Of a stretch of DNA of 64,000 bases, positions 7,917-15,821 are shown one piece after another. The position numbers and the translations under genes were made by a program. Source of the stretch: Halorientalis salina (GTDB lineage Archaea; Halobacteriota; Halobacteria; Halobacteriales; Haloarculaceae); contig NZ_SOSC01000002.1 of assembly GCF_005049285.1 (NCBI RefSeq), forward strand, positions 434,001 to 498,000. The letters are read 5' to 3'. Each line of letters starts with the position of its first letter. Positions within the stretch are counted from its first letter, which is position 1. The notes below the pieces were generated by a model. That model had not been told where the DNA came from, did not search any database, and saw only the letters and a program-made list of their open reading frames with translations.

Positions 7917-7941
7917 ATAAGGATGCATAAAATGCACTTAT
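7917..7941. promoter_or_regulatory. Extended inverted repeat between divergent promoters
   Basis: The core TGCAT-AAA-ATGCA is flanked by ATAAG on the left and CTTAT on the right (a 2-nt offset on the left arm), giving two nested 5-bp arms in an A+T-rich spot. It lies between the TATA candidates of the oxidoreductase (7883) and of the winged-helix gene (7979). That is the expected place for an operator recognised by a dimeric regulator, possibly the adjacent HTH protein. The symmetry is seen; the function is inferred. Confidence 0.5.
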
Positions 7942-7972
7942 TTGTTCGTATTGTTTTGTCACACTTGTAGCC

Positions 7973-7982
7973 AAGGTTTACC
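7973..7982 (+). promoter_or_regulatory. TATA-like box of the winged-helix gene at 8007
   Basis: AAGGTTTACC is centred about 28 nt before ATG 8007. This favours 8007 over the earlier in-frame GTG at 7992. Confidence 0.45.
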
Positions 7983-8006
7983 ACTACCGCCGTGAGAGAG
8001 ACGTAT

Positions 8007-8294
8007 ATGAGTACGACGCCGGAGGACGGCCCACGTCAGGGGAACGGGAAGGAGAGTCCGCTCGCGGACCCGGACTTTCGCGAGGAACTGCGCGAACTAC
8101 CGCCGAGCGCCAAGCTCGTCGCCAAGGTACTCGAAGGGGACTCGCCGCTGTCGCAGGGACAACTCGCAGAGGAATCCCTGCTGCCCGACCGCACGGTCCG
8201 GTACGCACTGAACCGACTGGAGGAGTCCGACCTCGTTGGATCGCGCTACAGCTTCCACGACGCGCGCAAGCAGGTGTACTACCTGAGTAGCTGA
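8007..8294 (+). CDS. MarR/TrmB-like winged-helix transcriptional regulator
   Basis: A 95-residue single-domain DNA-binding protein. The core is LPPSAKLVAKVLEGDSPLSQ, then QLAEESLLPDRTVRYALNRL (the recognition-helix region), then a wing ending KQVYYLSS. The pattern is widespread in haloarchaea. No ligand-binding domain is visible, so it may act as a small autoregulated repressor. The nearby inverted repeat at 7917-7941 is a candidate binding site. The target genes are unknown. Confidence 0.85.
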   Translation: MSTTPEDGPRQGNGKESPLADPDFREELRELPPSAKLVAKVLEGDSPLSQGQLAEESLLPDRTVRYALNRLEESDLVGSRYSFHDARKQVYYLSS

Positions 8295-8360
8295 GCGGTC
8301 GACCGTGATTGAGGCGAACTGACCGCCGGACATTTGCCGGGCGCACCCATGGGGGTGGGT

Positions 8361-9137
8361 ATGGACGTCATCCGGGTTTCCGTCGAGACCGCGACCAGCG
8401 CGCCCGACGGCCGGACGAACGCGTATCTGCTCGGGACCGACAGCGCGCTGCTCGTCGACCCAGCAGCCCGTACTGACGACCTCGACGACGCCATCAGCGA
8501 CAGATCCGTCGACCACGTCGCGGTCACGCACCACCATCCAGACCACGTCGATGCCGTCGAAACGTACGCCGACCGGTGTGACGCGACGGTCTGGGCACAC
8601 GCGACGCACGCCGACGGCTTCGCGGCCGCAACCGGCGTCAGTCCCGACCGGACTTTCCGATCGGGAACAGTGATCGATGTCGATGGGGACGAGGTCCGCA
8701 TCCGGGACACGCCCGGGCACGCGCCCGAACACGTGGCTTTCGAGTGGACCGGGGGCGCGCTCGTCGGCGACCTGGCAATCGCCGCGGGCAGCGTCGTCGT
8801 CGGCGGTCCCGAGGCGGACATGCGGTCGTATCTGACCAGCCTCCGGCGACTCCACGCGCGGAACCCCGAGAACCTGTACCCGGGCCACGGCCCGGTCATC
8901 GAGGACTCGCGGGCGACGCTCGAACGGCTCGTCGTCCACCGGCTGGAACGCGAAGCGCGGGTTCGGGCCGCGGTCGAGAGCGGTGCCCGCACGGTCGACG
9001 AGATTCTCGATGCCGCCTACGACAAGGACATCAGCGACGTGCGCCGGCTGGCGGCGGCGACCGTGCGCTGTCACCTCGAAAAGCTCGACACCGAGGGTGA
9101 CATCGCCTGGGACGGCCAGCACGCCGAACCGCGATAA
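8361..9137 (+). CDS. MBL-fold metallohydrolase with C-terminal winged-helix-like segment
   Basis: A 258-residue metallo-beta-lactamase-fold protein of the LACTB2/glyoxalase-II-like group. The metal motif is VAVTHHHPDHVDAV (HxHxDH), followed by DTPGHAPEHVAF, GDLAIAAGS and NLYPGHGPVI. The C-terminal ~70 residues (ARTVDEILDAAYDKDISDVR) resemble the helical/winged tail of LACTB2-type hydrolases. The cytoplasmic substrate is unknown. The start at 8361 (MDVIRVSVETAT) was chosen over the upstream Met at 8334 because the conserved strand begins there. Confidence 0.85.
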   Translation: MDVIRVSVETATSAPDGRTNAYLLGTDSALLVDPAARTDDLDDAISDRSVDHVAVTHHHPDHVDAVETYADRCDATVWAHATHADGFAAATGVSPDRTFRSGTVIDVDGDEVRIRDTPGHAPEHVAFEWTGGALVGDLAIAAGSVVVGGPEADMRSYLTSLRRLHARNPENLYPGHGPVIEDSRATLERLVVHRLEREARVRAAVESGARTVDEILDAAYDKDISDVRRLAAATVRCHLEKLDTEGDIAWDGQHAEPR

Positions 9138-9155
9138 GCCGGCGGCCCACGCGGG

Positions 9156-10103
9156 TCAGACCGTCGGGACTGGGATCTCGTCGAGCACGTCAGCGATGAC
9201 CGCGGTCGCGTCCACGTTGTCGACACGCGCGTCGGGCGTCAGCACCAGCCGATGGGCCAGGACCGGGCCGACGACGCGTTTGACGTCGTCGGGCGTCACG
9301 AAGTCCCGGCCGACGACGACGGCACGCGCCCGGGATGCCTCGAACAGCCGCTGGGTGCCGCGGGGGGAGACGCCAACGTCGACCCGGCGGTCCTCGCGCG
9401 TGCCGCGAGCGATGGCTGCCATGTACTCCAGGAGATCGTCCTCGACGTGGACGGTCTCGGGCGTCGTTCGGAGCGACCGGACCTGTTCGGGGCCGAGAAC
9501 GGCATCGACGCTGGGACTTTTCGACTCGCGACCCCGCCGCCGTCGGAGGAGTTCGACCTCGCCGTCCTGGTCGGGGTAGCCGATGGCCGTCTTGACCGCG
9601 AACCGGTCGACCTGCGCCTCGGGCAACTCGAAGGTGCCCTCCATCTCGACGGGGTTCTGGGTCGCCATCACGAAGAAGGGCTGTGGCAACTCGTAGGTGT
9701 CGCCGTCGACGGTGACCTGGCCCTCGCCCATCGCTTCGAGCAGCGCGCTCTGGGTCTTGGGCGGCGCACGATTGATCTCGTCGGCCAGCACGACGTTCGC
9801 GAAGATCGGCCCCTTCGAGAACTCGAAGGTGCCGTCGCGCTCGTTGTAGATGTTCGTCCCGGTCACGTCGGCGGGGAGGAGGTCCGGCGTGAACTGGATC
9901 CGGGAGAAGGATAGCCCGAGCGCGGAGGCGACGCTGCGGGCGGTGAGGGTTTTTCCGGTGCCGGGCACGTCCTCCAGGAGGACGTGACCGCGGCCGACGA
10001 TACCGAGGAGGACGGTTTCCAAGAAGTCGCGGTCGGCGACGACGGCCGACCCGACTTCGTCGAGGACCGATTCGAGGGCGGAACTCGCATCTGCGACTTC
10101 CAT
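9156..10103 (-). CDS. MoxR-family AAA+ ATPase
   Basis: A 315-residue MoxR ATPase. Walker A is EDVPGTGKTLTARSVA (residues ~44-59), Walker B VVLADEINRAPPKTQSALLEAM, sensor 1 FFVMATQNPVEMEGTFELPEAQ, and sensor 2 VSPRGTQRL. MoxR proteins act as chaperones that mature metalloenzymes or VWA-containing complexes. The usual companion DUF58 and VWA/transglutaminase-like genes are not in the adjacent window, so this copy is isolated here. It faces away from the tRNA-Ser gene. Confidence 0.93.
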   Translation of the reverse strand: MEVADASSALESVLDEVGSAVVADRDFLETVLLGIVGRGHVLLEDVPGTGKTLTARSVASALGLSFSRIQFTPDLLPADVTGTNIYNERDGTFEFSKGPIFANVVLADEINRAPPKTQSALLEAMGEGQVTVDGDTYELPQPFFVMATQNPVEMEGTFELPEAQVDRFAVKTAIGYPDQDGEVELLRRRRGRESKSPSVDAVLGPEQVRSLRTTPETVHVEDDLLEYMAAIARGTREDRRVDVGVSPRGTQRLFEASRARAVVVGRDFVTPDDVKRVVGPVLAHRLVLTPDARVDNVDATAVIADVLDEIPVPTV

Positions 10104-10212
10104 ACCGGCTTGTCCACGACCATCCGTAAATGGGATTCGACTAGCGGCAATCTACGTACCTGTCGACGGGAACCGTAACGTACAAACTACCCACGGTGGT
10201 ACGATTGGGTGA

Positions 10213-10297
10213 GCCGAGGTAGCCTAGCCTGGCCAAGGCGGTTGCTTCGAGAGCAACTGTCCTCACGGACTCAGGAGTTCAAATCTCCTCCTCGGCG
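10213..10297 (+). tRNA. tRNA-Ser (anticodon CGA)
   Basis: An 85-nt class II tRNA. The acceptor stem pairs GCCGAGG (10213-10219) with CCTCGGC (10290-10296), with G as discriminator base. The anticodon stem GTTGC/GCAAC encloses TTCGAGA (anticodon CGA, serine codon UCG). The variable arm GTCC-TCAC-GGAC is long, and the T arm is AGGAG-TTCAAAT-CTCCT. CCA is not encoded. A weak TATA-like GTACAAACT lies about 30 nt upstream. The 3' half is repeated downstream. Confidence 0.95.
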
Positions 10298-10382
10298 CTT
10301 CTCCACGAACCACACAGCGAGCGACCGCTCTGCGTGTCGCTCGCTCGGTGAGTGGTGTACGACAGTACGAGATTTGAACGAG
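10282..10382 (+). repeat. Copy 1 of a 101-bp repeat starting inside the tRNA-Ser 3' end
   Basis: It starts in the T loop of tRNA-Ser, runs through the acceptor strand (AATCTCCTCCTCGGCG), includes a hairpin AGCGAGCGAC/GTCGCTCGCT, and ends in GAGATTTGAAC, which is the T-arm sequence in inverted orientation. The copy at 10435-10535 is essentially identical. Confidence 0.9.
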
Positions 10383-10434
10383 AGGAGTCGCAGCGTGCGA
10401 ACGGAGTGAGCACGACCGTCTCCGCGTTGTTCAC

Positions 10435-10535
10435 AATCTCCTCCTCGGCGCTTCTCCACGAACCACACAGCGAGCGACCGCTCTGCGTGTCGCTCGCTCG
10501 GTGAGTGGTGTACGACAGTACGAGATTTGAACGAG
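10435..10535 (+). repeat. Copy 2 of the 101-bp tRNA-Ser 3'-end repeat
   Basis: The same 101 bp as copy 1, offset by 153 bp. The unique spacer between them (10383-10434) differs from the one after copy 2. It is preceded by GTTCAC, a degenerate version of the tRNA T arm. Confidence 0.9.
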
Positions 10536-10579
10536 GCCAGACGCGCACAGCAGAGCGAGCACGTCTGGACGTAGTTCAC

Positions 10580-10607
10580 AATCTCCTCCTCGGCGTTTTC
10601 CACGAAC
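10580..10607 (+). repeat. Copy 3 (partial) of the tRNA-Ser 3'-end repeat
   Basis: AATCTCCTCCTCGGCG is followed by a slightly diverged TTTTCCACGAAC and then diverges. It is again preceded by GTTCAC. It marks the right end of the repeated zone. Confidence 0.85.
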
Positions 10608-10748
10608 TGATCAGCGACCGATCACCACCCTTCCGAGAGCAGAACACACTTAACCGATGGCACATATCTACAGGTAATTGCGGCGGACGGGTTTCGTTCT
10701 CCCGCAGTAACGCCCGCTTCAACGGACAGTCCCGCGAGTGAGTCACAG

Positions 10749-10769
10749 TATATGGTTGTTCGACGAACA
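10749..10769 (+). promoter_or_regulatory. fttA TATA-like box and overlapping inverted repeat
   Basis: GTATATGG (10749-10756) is followed directly by TGTTCG-A-CGAACA (10757-10769), a perfect inverted repeat between the TATA box and the ATG at 10796. A bound protein would block transcription initiation. This is a candidate operator; no regulator is identified. Confidence 0.4.
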
Positions 10770-10795
10770 TTCCACCACGCGAATCGTAACGCAGC

Positions 10796-12706
10796 ATGAA
10801 CGCAAACGAATCAGAGTTCGATGATCTACAGGAGACGGTCCGGGCGGAAGTGCCCGAGGACCTGTCGGTTGCCCGGGTGACCTACGAGGGGCCCCGGCTG
10901 ATCGTCTACACGGACACGCCCCGGAAGTTCGCCGAGGCGGACGGTGTCATTCCCCGGCTGGCGAGCACACTTCGGAAGCGAATCACCGTTCGACCGACCG
11001 AGGAGAGTCGAACCGATCAGAAGCAGGCCCGCGAGCGACTGCTCGAACTGCTTCCCGAGGAGACCGGCGTCTCGAACATGGAGTTCTATCCCGAGACCGG
11101 GGAAGTGCTCATCGAGGCCGAAAAACCTGGGCTCGTGATCGGACGGCGGGCCAGCAGGCTCGACGACATCTCCCGGGAGATCGGCTGGACGCCCGAGGTC
11201 CTGCGGACGCCGCCGATGGAGTCCTCGACCGTCTCGAACGTGCGCAACTTCCTCGTTCAGGAACGCGCCGAGCGGCGGGAGTTCCTCGAACGCGTCGGCA
11301 AGCAGATTCACAGCACGGCCGAGGATCCCGAGTGGGTCCGGATCACGACGCTGGGCTGTTGTCGCGAAGTCGGACGAGCCAGTTTCGTCCTGGCGACTCC
11401 CAACACGCGCGTGCTCGTCGACTGCGGCGACAAGCCGGGGGCCGAGGGGGAGGTCCCGTACCTTCAGATGCCCGAGGCGAACCCGATCGCCGACCTCGAC
11501 GCGGTCGTGCTGACCCACGCCCACCTCGACCACAGCGCTCTGCTCCCGCTGCTTTTCAAGTACGGCTACGACGGGCCGATCTATACGACCGCCCCGACGC
11601 GCGACCTGATGGGGTTGCTCACGCTGGACTACCTGGACGTCGCCGCGAAACAGGGGCGGACGCCGCCCTACGAGAGCGAGATGGTTCGGGAAACGCTCAA
11701 ACACACCATCCCGCTGGAGTACGAGGACGTGACGGACATCGCGCCGGACATCAAGCTGACGATGCACAACGCCGGCCACATCCTCGGGAGCGCGGTCTCG
11801 CACTTCCACATCGGCAGCGGGCTGCACAACGTCGTGTTCTCCGGGGACATCCACTACACGGACACGCGGCTGTTCAACGGCGCGTCGAACGATTTCCCGC
11901 GGGCCGAGACGCTGGTCATGGAGTCGACGTACGGCCGCAACGGCGACTACCAGACCGACCAGGCCGACAGCGAGCGCAACCTGATCGACCTCATTTCGGA
12001 GACCTACGAGGACGGCGGGAAAGTCGTCATCCCCGCCTTCGCCGTGGGCCGGTCCCAGGAGATGATGCTGGTCTTCGAGGAGGCCATGCGGGAGGGCAAG
12101 ATCCCGACGATGCCAGTCTACCTCGACGGGATGATCCGGGAGGCGACGGCGATCCACACCGCCTATCCGGAGTTCCTCCGGGACGGGCTCACAGAGCGGA
12201 TCCTCTACGAGGACGACAACCCGTTCATGGCCGAGCAGTTCCAGCAGGTCGACGGCGGCGAGGAGATGCGCGAGGAGGTCGCCGGTGGCGAGCCCTGTAT
12301 CATCCTCTCGACGGCGGGGATGGTCAACGGCGGCCCGATCCTCTCCTGGCTCGAACTGCTGGGGACCGACCCCGCGAACGCGATGATCTTCGTCGGCTAC
12401 CAGGCCGAGGGGACGCTGGGCCGCCAGATCCAGGGCGGCCAGCGCGAGATCACCCTGAACGACCAGCGCGGTCGGGCAGATCGGCTCAAACTCGACCTCC
12501 GGATCGAGTCGGTCAGCGGGTTCTCGGGTCACGCCGACCGGAACGGCCTGGAGAACTTCGTGCGGACGATGAACCCACACCCCGAGGAGGTCCTCTGTGT
12601 CCACGGCGACGAGACCGCGACCGACCAGTTCTCCTCGGCGCTCTACCAGAAACTGAACATGCGGACCTACGCGCCCAAGAACCTCGAAACGTTCCGACTG
12701 GAGTAA
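10796..12706 (+). CDS. fttA: Transcription termination ribonuclease FttA (aCPSF1), KH + MBL/beta-CASP
   Basis: A 636-residue archaeal CPSF73-like nuclease that cleaves nascent RNA and terminates transcription. N-terminal KH-type domains (residues ~1-180, with EKPGLVIGRRASRL) precede the metallo-beta-lactamase core, whose HAHLDH motif is at 241-246 and which contains AGHILGSA and FSGDIHYTD. The beta-CASP insertion (PAFAVGRSQEMMLVFEEAM, STAGMVNGGP) follows, and the C-terminal SGFSGHADRNG and VHGDETA complete the metal site. The length is normal. It stands alone in this strand interval. Confidence 0.96.
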   Translation: MNANESEFDDLQETVRAEVPEDLSVARVTYEGPRLIVYTDTPRKFAEADGVIPRLASTLRKRITVRPTEESRTDQKQARERLLELLPEETGVSNMEFYPETGEVLIEAEKPGLVIGRRASRLDDISREIGWTPEVLRTPPMESSTVSNVRNFLVQERAERREFLERVGKQIHSTAEDPEWVRITTLGCCREVGRASFVLATPNTRVLVDCGDKPGAEGEVPYLQMPEANPIADLDAVVLTHAHLDHSALLPLLFKYGYDGPIYTTAPTRDLMGLLTLDYLDVAAKQGRTPPYESEMVRETLKHTIPLEYEDVTDIAPDIKLTMHNAGHILGSAVSHFHIGSGLHNVVFSGDIHYTDTRLFNGASNDFPRAETLVMESTYGRNGDYQTDQADSERNLIDLISETYEDGGKVVIPAFAVGRSQEMMLVFEEAMREGKIPTMPVYLDGMIREATAIHTAYPEFLRDGLTERILYEDDNPFMAEQFQQVDGGEEMREEVAGGEPCIILSTAGMVNGGPILSWLELLGTDPANAMIFVGYQAEGTLGRQIQGGQREITLNDQRGRADRLKLDLRIESVSGFSGHADRNGLENFVRTMNPHPEEVLCVHGDETATDQFSSALYQKLNMRTYAPKNLETFRLE

Positions 12707-12783
12707 CGTCGACCGGGACGCCAGGCGGATTCACGCGCTCTTCTCGATGTGTGGGGACCATATTGACCAGCCGACAGCGTGCG

Positions 12784-13029
12784 TTAGCGCTGCTCGGGGT
12801 CCGCGTTCACGTCGCCCGTTCGGTCCCGGACGAACCCGGTCCGGAAGGCGATGTAGGCCAGCACGCAAATAAAGAGGATCGGGGGGAGGATGAGGAACCC
12901 CCAGATGGGGTTGAGCCCCCAGGCGAGGATGAGGCCGAGACACGATAGGCCGAGAAACAGGAAGGGGAGCACCGCTAACACGGCTCGCTTCCGGTTGAGC
13001 TCGCCCTCCACGAGTGCCGAATCGTCCAT
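12784..13029 (-). CDS. Small two-TM membrane protein, function unknown
   Basis: An 81-residue protein with a polar N-terminus, two hydrophobic helices (AVLAVLPFLFLGLSCLGLIL and GFLILPPILFICVLAYIAF) and an acidic/polar C-terminus. A TATA-like GTTTTTCTATTC about 28 nt upstream of ATG 13029 supports this start over an earlier in-frame Met. No known domain is recognised. It is convergent with fttA and lies downstream of the deoxyhypusine synthase gene on the same strand. Confidence 0.65.
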   Translation of the reverse strand: MDDSALVEGELNRKRAVLAVLPFLFLGLSCLGLILAWGLNPIWGFLILPPILFICVLAYIAFRTGFVRDRTGDVNADPEQR

Positions 13030-13120
13030 GTTCGACGTTCGAGGGCCGAATAGAAAAACACCGCGTGTTCCGTCTCCGACACGCACCCTCGGCCCCCTGA
13101 CTGAGCCGCGAGGGGGCAGC

Positions 13121-14149
13121 TTACTCCGCGGCCCGTTCGCGCGCCGCCGCGACCACCAGCGGCAGGGTGATCGTCGCGTCGGCGTAGACCGACGCGTTCC
13201 GGGCGGCTTTCTCCAACTTCCCCCACGACCGGGCTTCGTCCAGCGTCGCGCCCGAGAGCCCGCCGGTCGAGGGCTGGTCCATCGTCAACTGGACCGCGTA
13301 GTCGTAGGCGTCGGGCGCGACCAGCATCGTCTGCAGGACGAAGTTCTTGGGGACGCCGCCGCCGACGACCATCGCCCCGGCCTCGTCGGCCTCGAAGGCC
13401 TGGTCGGTGATCGTGTCCATGTCCGCGAGCGCATCGAGCGAGAAGTCGCTCGTCTGGCCGTACATCCACGCCTGGAGGCCGAGCACCGAGTCCTGGATGG
13501 CCGGACAGTAGATCGGCACGTCGTGTTCGGCCGCCGCCGCGGCGATACCCGGTCCCTCCTCGACGTCTTCCTGTTCGTTGACCTCGGCGTTGGCTCGGCC
13601 CAGTCGCTCGGTCAGTCGCTGGATGCTGACCGCGCCCTCCTCGGCGAGCACCGGAAACACCTCCTCGCGGAGGTGGCCCTCGAACAGCGCGAAGTGTTCC
13701 TGCGGGAGGTAGACGTTGTAGATGCGGTCGACCTCCTCGTCTCTGAGCTGTTCGTCGTGTTCGCGCTCGGTCTTTTCGGCGTCGTGGACCTGTCCGTGGT
13801 GGTGTTTGCCGCCGATCGCCTCGATGGCGTCGTGGGTGAGGTTCGCGCCGGTGGTCACGAGGGCGTCGATGTGCCCGTCGCGGATGAGGTCGGCGACGAT
13901 GCGGCGCATTCCGGTCGGAACCATCGCGCCGGCGAGGCCGAAGAAGTTGGTCACGTCCTCGTCCAGCATCTCGGCGTAGATGTCGACGGCCTCGTGGAGG
14001 TCCGCCGCGCCGATACCGGCCTGGCCGTACTCCTCGGCCAACTGGCCGACGGTCATGCCGGCCCGGGCCTCGGCGTGGGCGATGGGGTCGTGGGAAAAGG
14101 TCTCACGTTCCGGTGGCTGCCACTCGTGGTCGTCTCCGTCGTCGGTCAT
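13121..14149 (-). CDS. dys: Deoxyhypusine synthase
   Basis: A 342-residue enzyme that transfers the aminobutyl group of spermidine to a lysine of aIF5A, using NAD+, the first step of hypusine formation. Hallmarks are NFFGLAGAMVPTGMR, LVTTGANLTHD, the KHHHG motif, GGGVPKNF, and LSGATLDEARSWGKL, whose final lysine carries the enzyme intermediate. The start at 14149 (MTDDGDDHEWQPP) is preferred; an alternative Met is ten codons upstream. aIF5A itself is not in the window. Confidence 0.95.
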   Translation of the reverse strand: MTDDGDDHEWQPPERETFSHDPIAHAEARAGMTVGQLAEEYGQAGIGAADLHEAVDIYAEMLDEDVTNFFGLAGAMVPTGMRRIVADLIRDGHIDALVTTGANLTHDAIEAIGGKHHHGQVHDAEKTEREHDEQLRDEEVDRIYNVYLPQEHFALFEGHLREEVFPVLAEEGAVSIQRLTERLGRANAEVNEQEDVEEGPGIAAAAAEHDVPIYCPAIQDSVLGLQAWMYGQTSDFSLDALADMDTITDQAFEADEAGAMVVGGGVPKNFVLQTMLVAPDAYDYAVQLTMDQPSTGGLSGATLDEARSWGKLEKAARNASVYADATITLPLVVAAARERAAE

Positions 14150-14215
14150 TGCCGGAGAATCGCAGTCGATACGTTTCAAGACCGCGGTCTCGCTTGCCGC
14201 AGGGCCGTCCGGCGG

Positions 14216-14581
14216 TTAGGAGACGAGGATCCCGATCACGCCGGAACTCGTCGTCGTGTCCACCCCGTAGCTGAGGGCGGAGACGACGACCAGCGCGACC
14301 ACGGCGAACGCGACGAGCCAGTGGACGGGATACCCGCGCTCGGTCGTCAGGTAGAGGCCGAGTCCGACCAGGCCCGGGGCGATCCCCAGCAGGAACAGCG
14401 CGACGACGCCGACGCCCCACGTGAAGTGGTGCTCGCCGGTCCGGTGGTCGCGGCGGAACTCCCGGTAGAAGAAATAGGCGAGCGTGAGTACGGCTGCCGA
14501 GAGCGCGAGAGTGCCCAGGGCACCGAACAACTCGGGAAGGCTCTGGAGGGGCGAGACCGGGAACTGGAGGGGCTGAGACAT
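14216..14581 (-). CDS. Haloarchaeal membrane protein of unknown function (3 TM)
   Basis: A 121-residue protein with three hydrophobic segments (GALGTLALSAAVLTLAYFFY, VGVVALFLLGIAPGLVGLGL, LVAFAVVALVVVSALSY) and a His-containing loop, RTGEHHFTWG. A TATA-like CCTTTTGTCC lies about 31 nt before the ATG. It lies 52 bp downstream of the YchF-type GTPase gene on the same strand and upstream of dys. No family is recognised. Confidence 0.7.
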   Translation of the reverse strand: MSQPLQFPVSPLQSLPELFGALGTLALSAAVLTLAYFFYREFRRDHRTGEHHFTWGVGVVALFLLGIAPGLVGLGLYLTTERGYPVHWLVAFAVVALVVVSALSYGVDTTTSSGVIGILVS

Positions 14582-14633
14582 ACTAGCCGTGAGTTCGCCG
14601 GGCAGGACAAAAGGGTGGTGTCTCCGGAGTCGG

Positions 14634-15821
14634 TCAGTTCGTCGTCGTGATCTCGACCACGTCGCGGTGGTCGAGTTCGTGATCGGCCCCGATCTGGCGA
14701 CCCGAGCGGGCGTCGTGGCCGTGCAGGAACCCGTCGCCGATGTCGGTGTGGAGGAAGTACGCGAACTCCTCGGCGGTCGCGCCCTCCGGCAGGACGAAAC
14801 AGTCCTGCAGGAAGGTGCCGTCGTCCTTGGGGCTGTCCGCGCCGGGGAACACCGCGATGGCCCCGAACTCCTCGAACAGCGCCGTCTCGATGGCCTGCTG
14901 GACGCCCGTCCCGGAAAAGTCCGAGACGAACGAGCGGATCTGTTCTAAGCCGGCGGCCTGTTCGTCGCTCAGATCGTCGACGATCTCGAACTCGCTCGCG
15001 CCGGGTCGGTAGTCGACCGCGCCCTGTTCGTCGGCCCCCTTGAGCGCCTTCTCGGCGTGGGCCGAGGCCGGGACGATCGTCAGGTGGTCGTAGTCGGGGT
15101 CGTCGGTTATCTCCGCGAAGTTCTCCTGGGCGGCGGGCGTGTCCATCTTGTTGGCCGCGACGATCATCGGCTTGGTCCGGATGCGGATCTCGCGGGCCAG
15201 TCGTTCCCGGTCCTCGGCGTCCCAGGTCTCGGGGTCGAGATCGAGGTCCAGCGAGAGGATCACCTGTTTGATCTCGTCTTTGTTCGTCCGGAAGGCGCTC
15301 ATCTGCTCGGCGAGGTCGACCTCGATTTCCTTCTCCTCGCCCTCGTACCCCGTGCGATAGCGCTCGATTCCCTTCTCCAGGATGTCGAGGTACCACATGT
15401 CGAGTTCGTTCTCCAGGAAGTCGATGTCATCGCGCGGGTCGTGGCCCTCCGTCTGTTCGCCTTCCATGTCCGTTTTCCCCGAGAAGTCGACGACGTGGAC
15501 CAGCACGTCGGTCTCGTTCAGGTCCGAGAGGAACTGGTTACCGAGACCTTTGCCCTCGTGGGCACCAGGGACCAGTCCCGCCACGTCGACGAGTTTGACG
15601 GGAACGTAGCGAATCCCGTCCTCACAATAACCGTGGTTAGGCGTACAGGAGTGGTCGAACTCCGGGGCAGCGCAGTCGACACGCACGTAGGCTTCGCCAA
15701 CGCTCGGATCGATCGTCGTGAAGGGATAGGCCCCCTCCGGCACGTCGTTCATCGTGGCTGCATTGAAGAACGTCGACTTCCCCACCGAGGGTTTGCCGAC
15801 CAGCCCGATCTTGTAACTCAT
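14634..15821 (-). CDS. Obg/YchF-family (redox-regulated-type) GTPase
   Basis: A 395-residue TRAFAC GTPase. G1 is GLVGKPSVGKSTFFNAAT, G3 DVAGLVPGAHEGKGLGNQFL, and G4 NKMD; the C-terminal TGS domain ends DVVEIT. The long insert between G3 and G4 (DFLENELDMWYLDILEKGIERYR) is typical of the archaeal members. YchF-like ATP/GTPases associate with ribosomes. A TATA-like AACCCTTTAGCG lies about 30 nt upstream. The final TGS-like segment HDARSGRQIGADHELDHRDV is complete, so the gene is full length. Confidence 0.92.
   Translation of the reverse strand: MSYKIGLVGKPSVGKSTFFNAATMNDVPEGAYPFTTIDPSVGEAYVRVDCAAPEFDHSCTPNHGYCEDGIRYVPVKLVDVAGLVPGAHEGKGLGNQFLSDLNETDVLVHVVDFSGKTDMEGEQTEGHDPRDDIDFLENELDMWYLDILEKGIERYRTGYEGEEKEIEVDLAEQMSAFRTNKDEIKQVILSLDLDLDPETWDAEDRERLAREIRIRTKPMIVAANKMDTPAAQENFAEITDDPDYDHLTIVPASAHAEKALKGADEQGAVDYRPGASEFEIVDDLSDEQAAGLEQIRSFVSDFSGTGVQQAIETALFEEFGAIAVFPGADSPKDDGTFLQDCFVLPEGATAEEFAYFLHTDIGDGFLHGHDARSGRQIGADHELDHRDVVEITTTN

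Larger units (their letters stand above)
10298..10795. other. Gene-free interval between tRNA-Ser and fttA
   Basis: About 500 bp without a credible gene. The left 310 bp are the iterated tRNA-Ser 3' ends with intervening hairpins. Open frames on the minus strand here merely translate the repeats. The right 190 bp holds the fttA promoter region (TATA-like GTATATGG at 10749 and an inverted repeat after it). Confidence 0.8.

Noticed and set aside
10271-10603. Minus-strand frame of 110 codons across the tRNA-Ser repeats
   Set aside because: It is the translation of the tandem repeat (the same peptide appears twice) and overlaps a tRNA gene.
10282-10607. CRISPR array
   Set aside because: Only two full units and one partial, each 101 bp and containing tRNA sequence. 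No short regular repeat/spacer pattern and no cas genes.
10826-12604. Long minus-strand frame opposite fttA
   Set aside because: Composition is Arg/Leu/Val/Asp-rich shadow text without motifs; FttA motifs on the other strand are complete.
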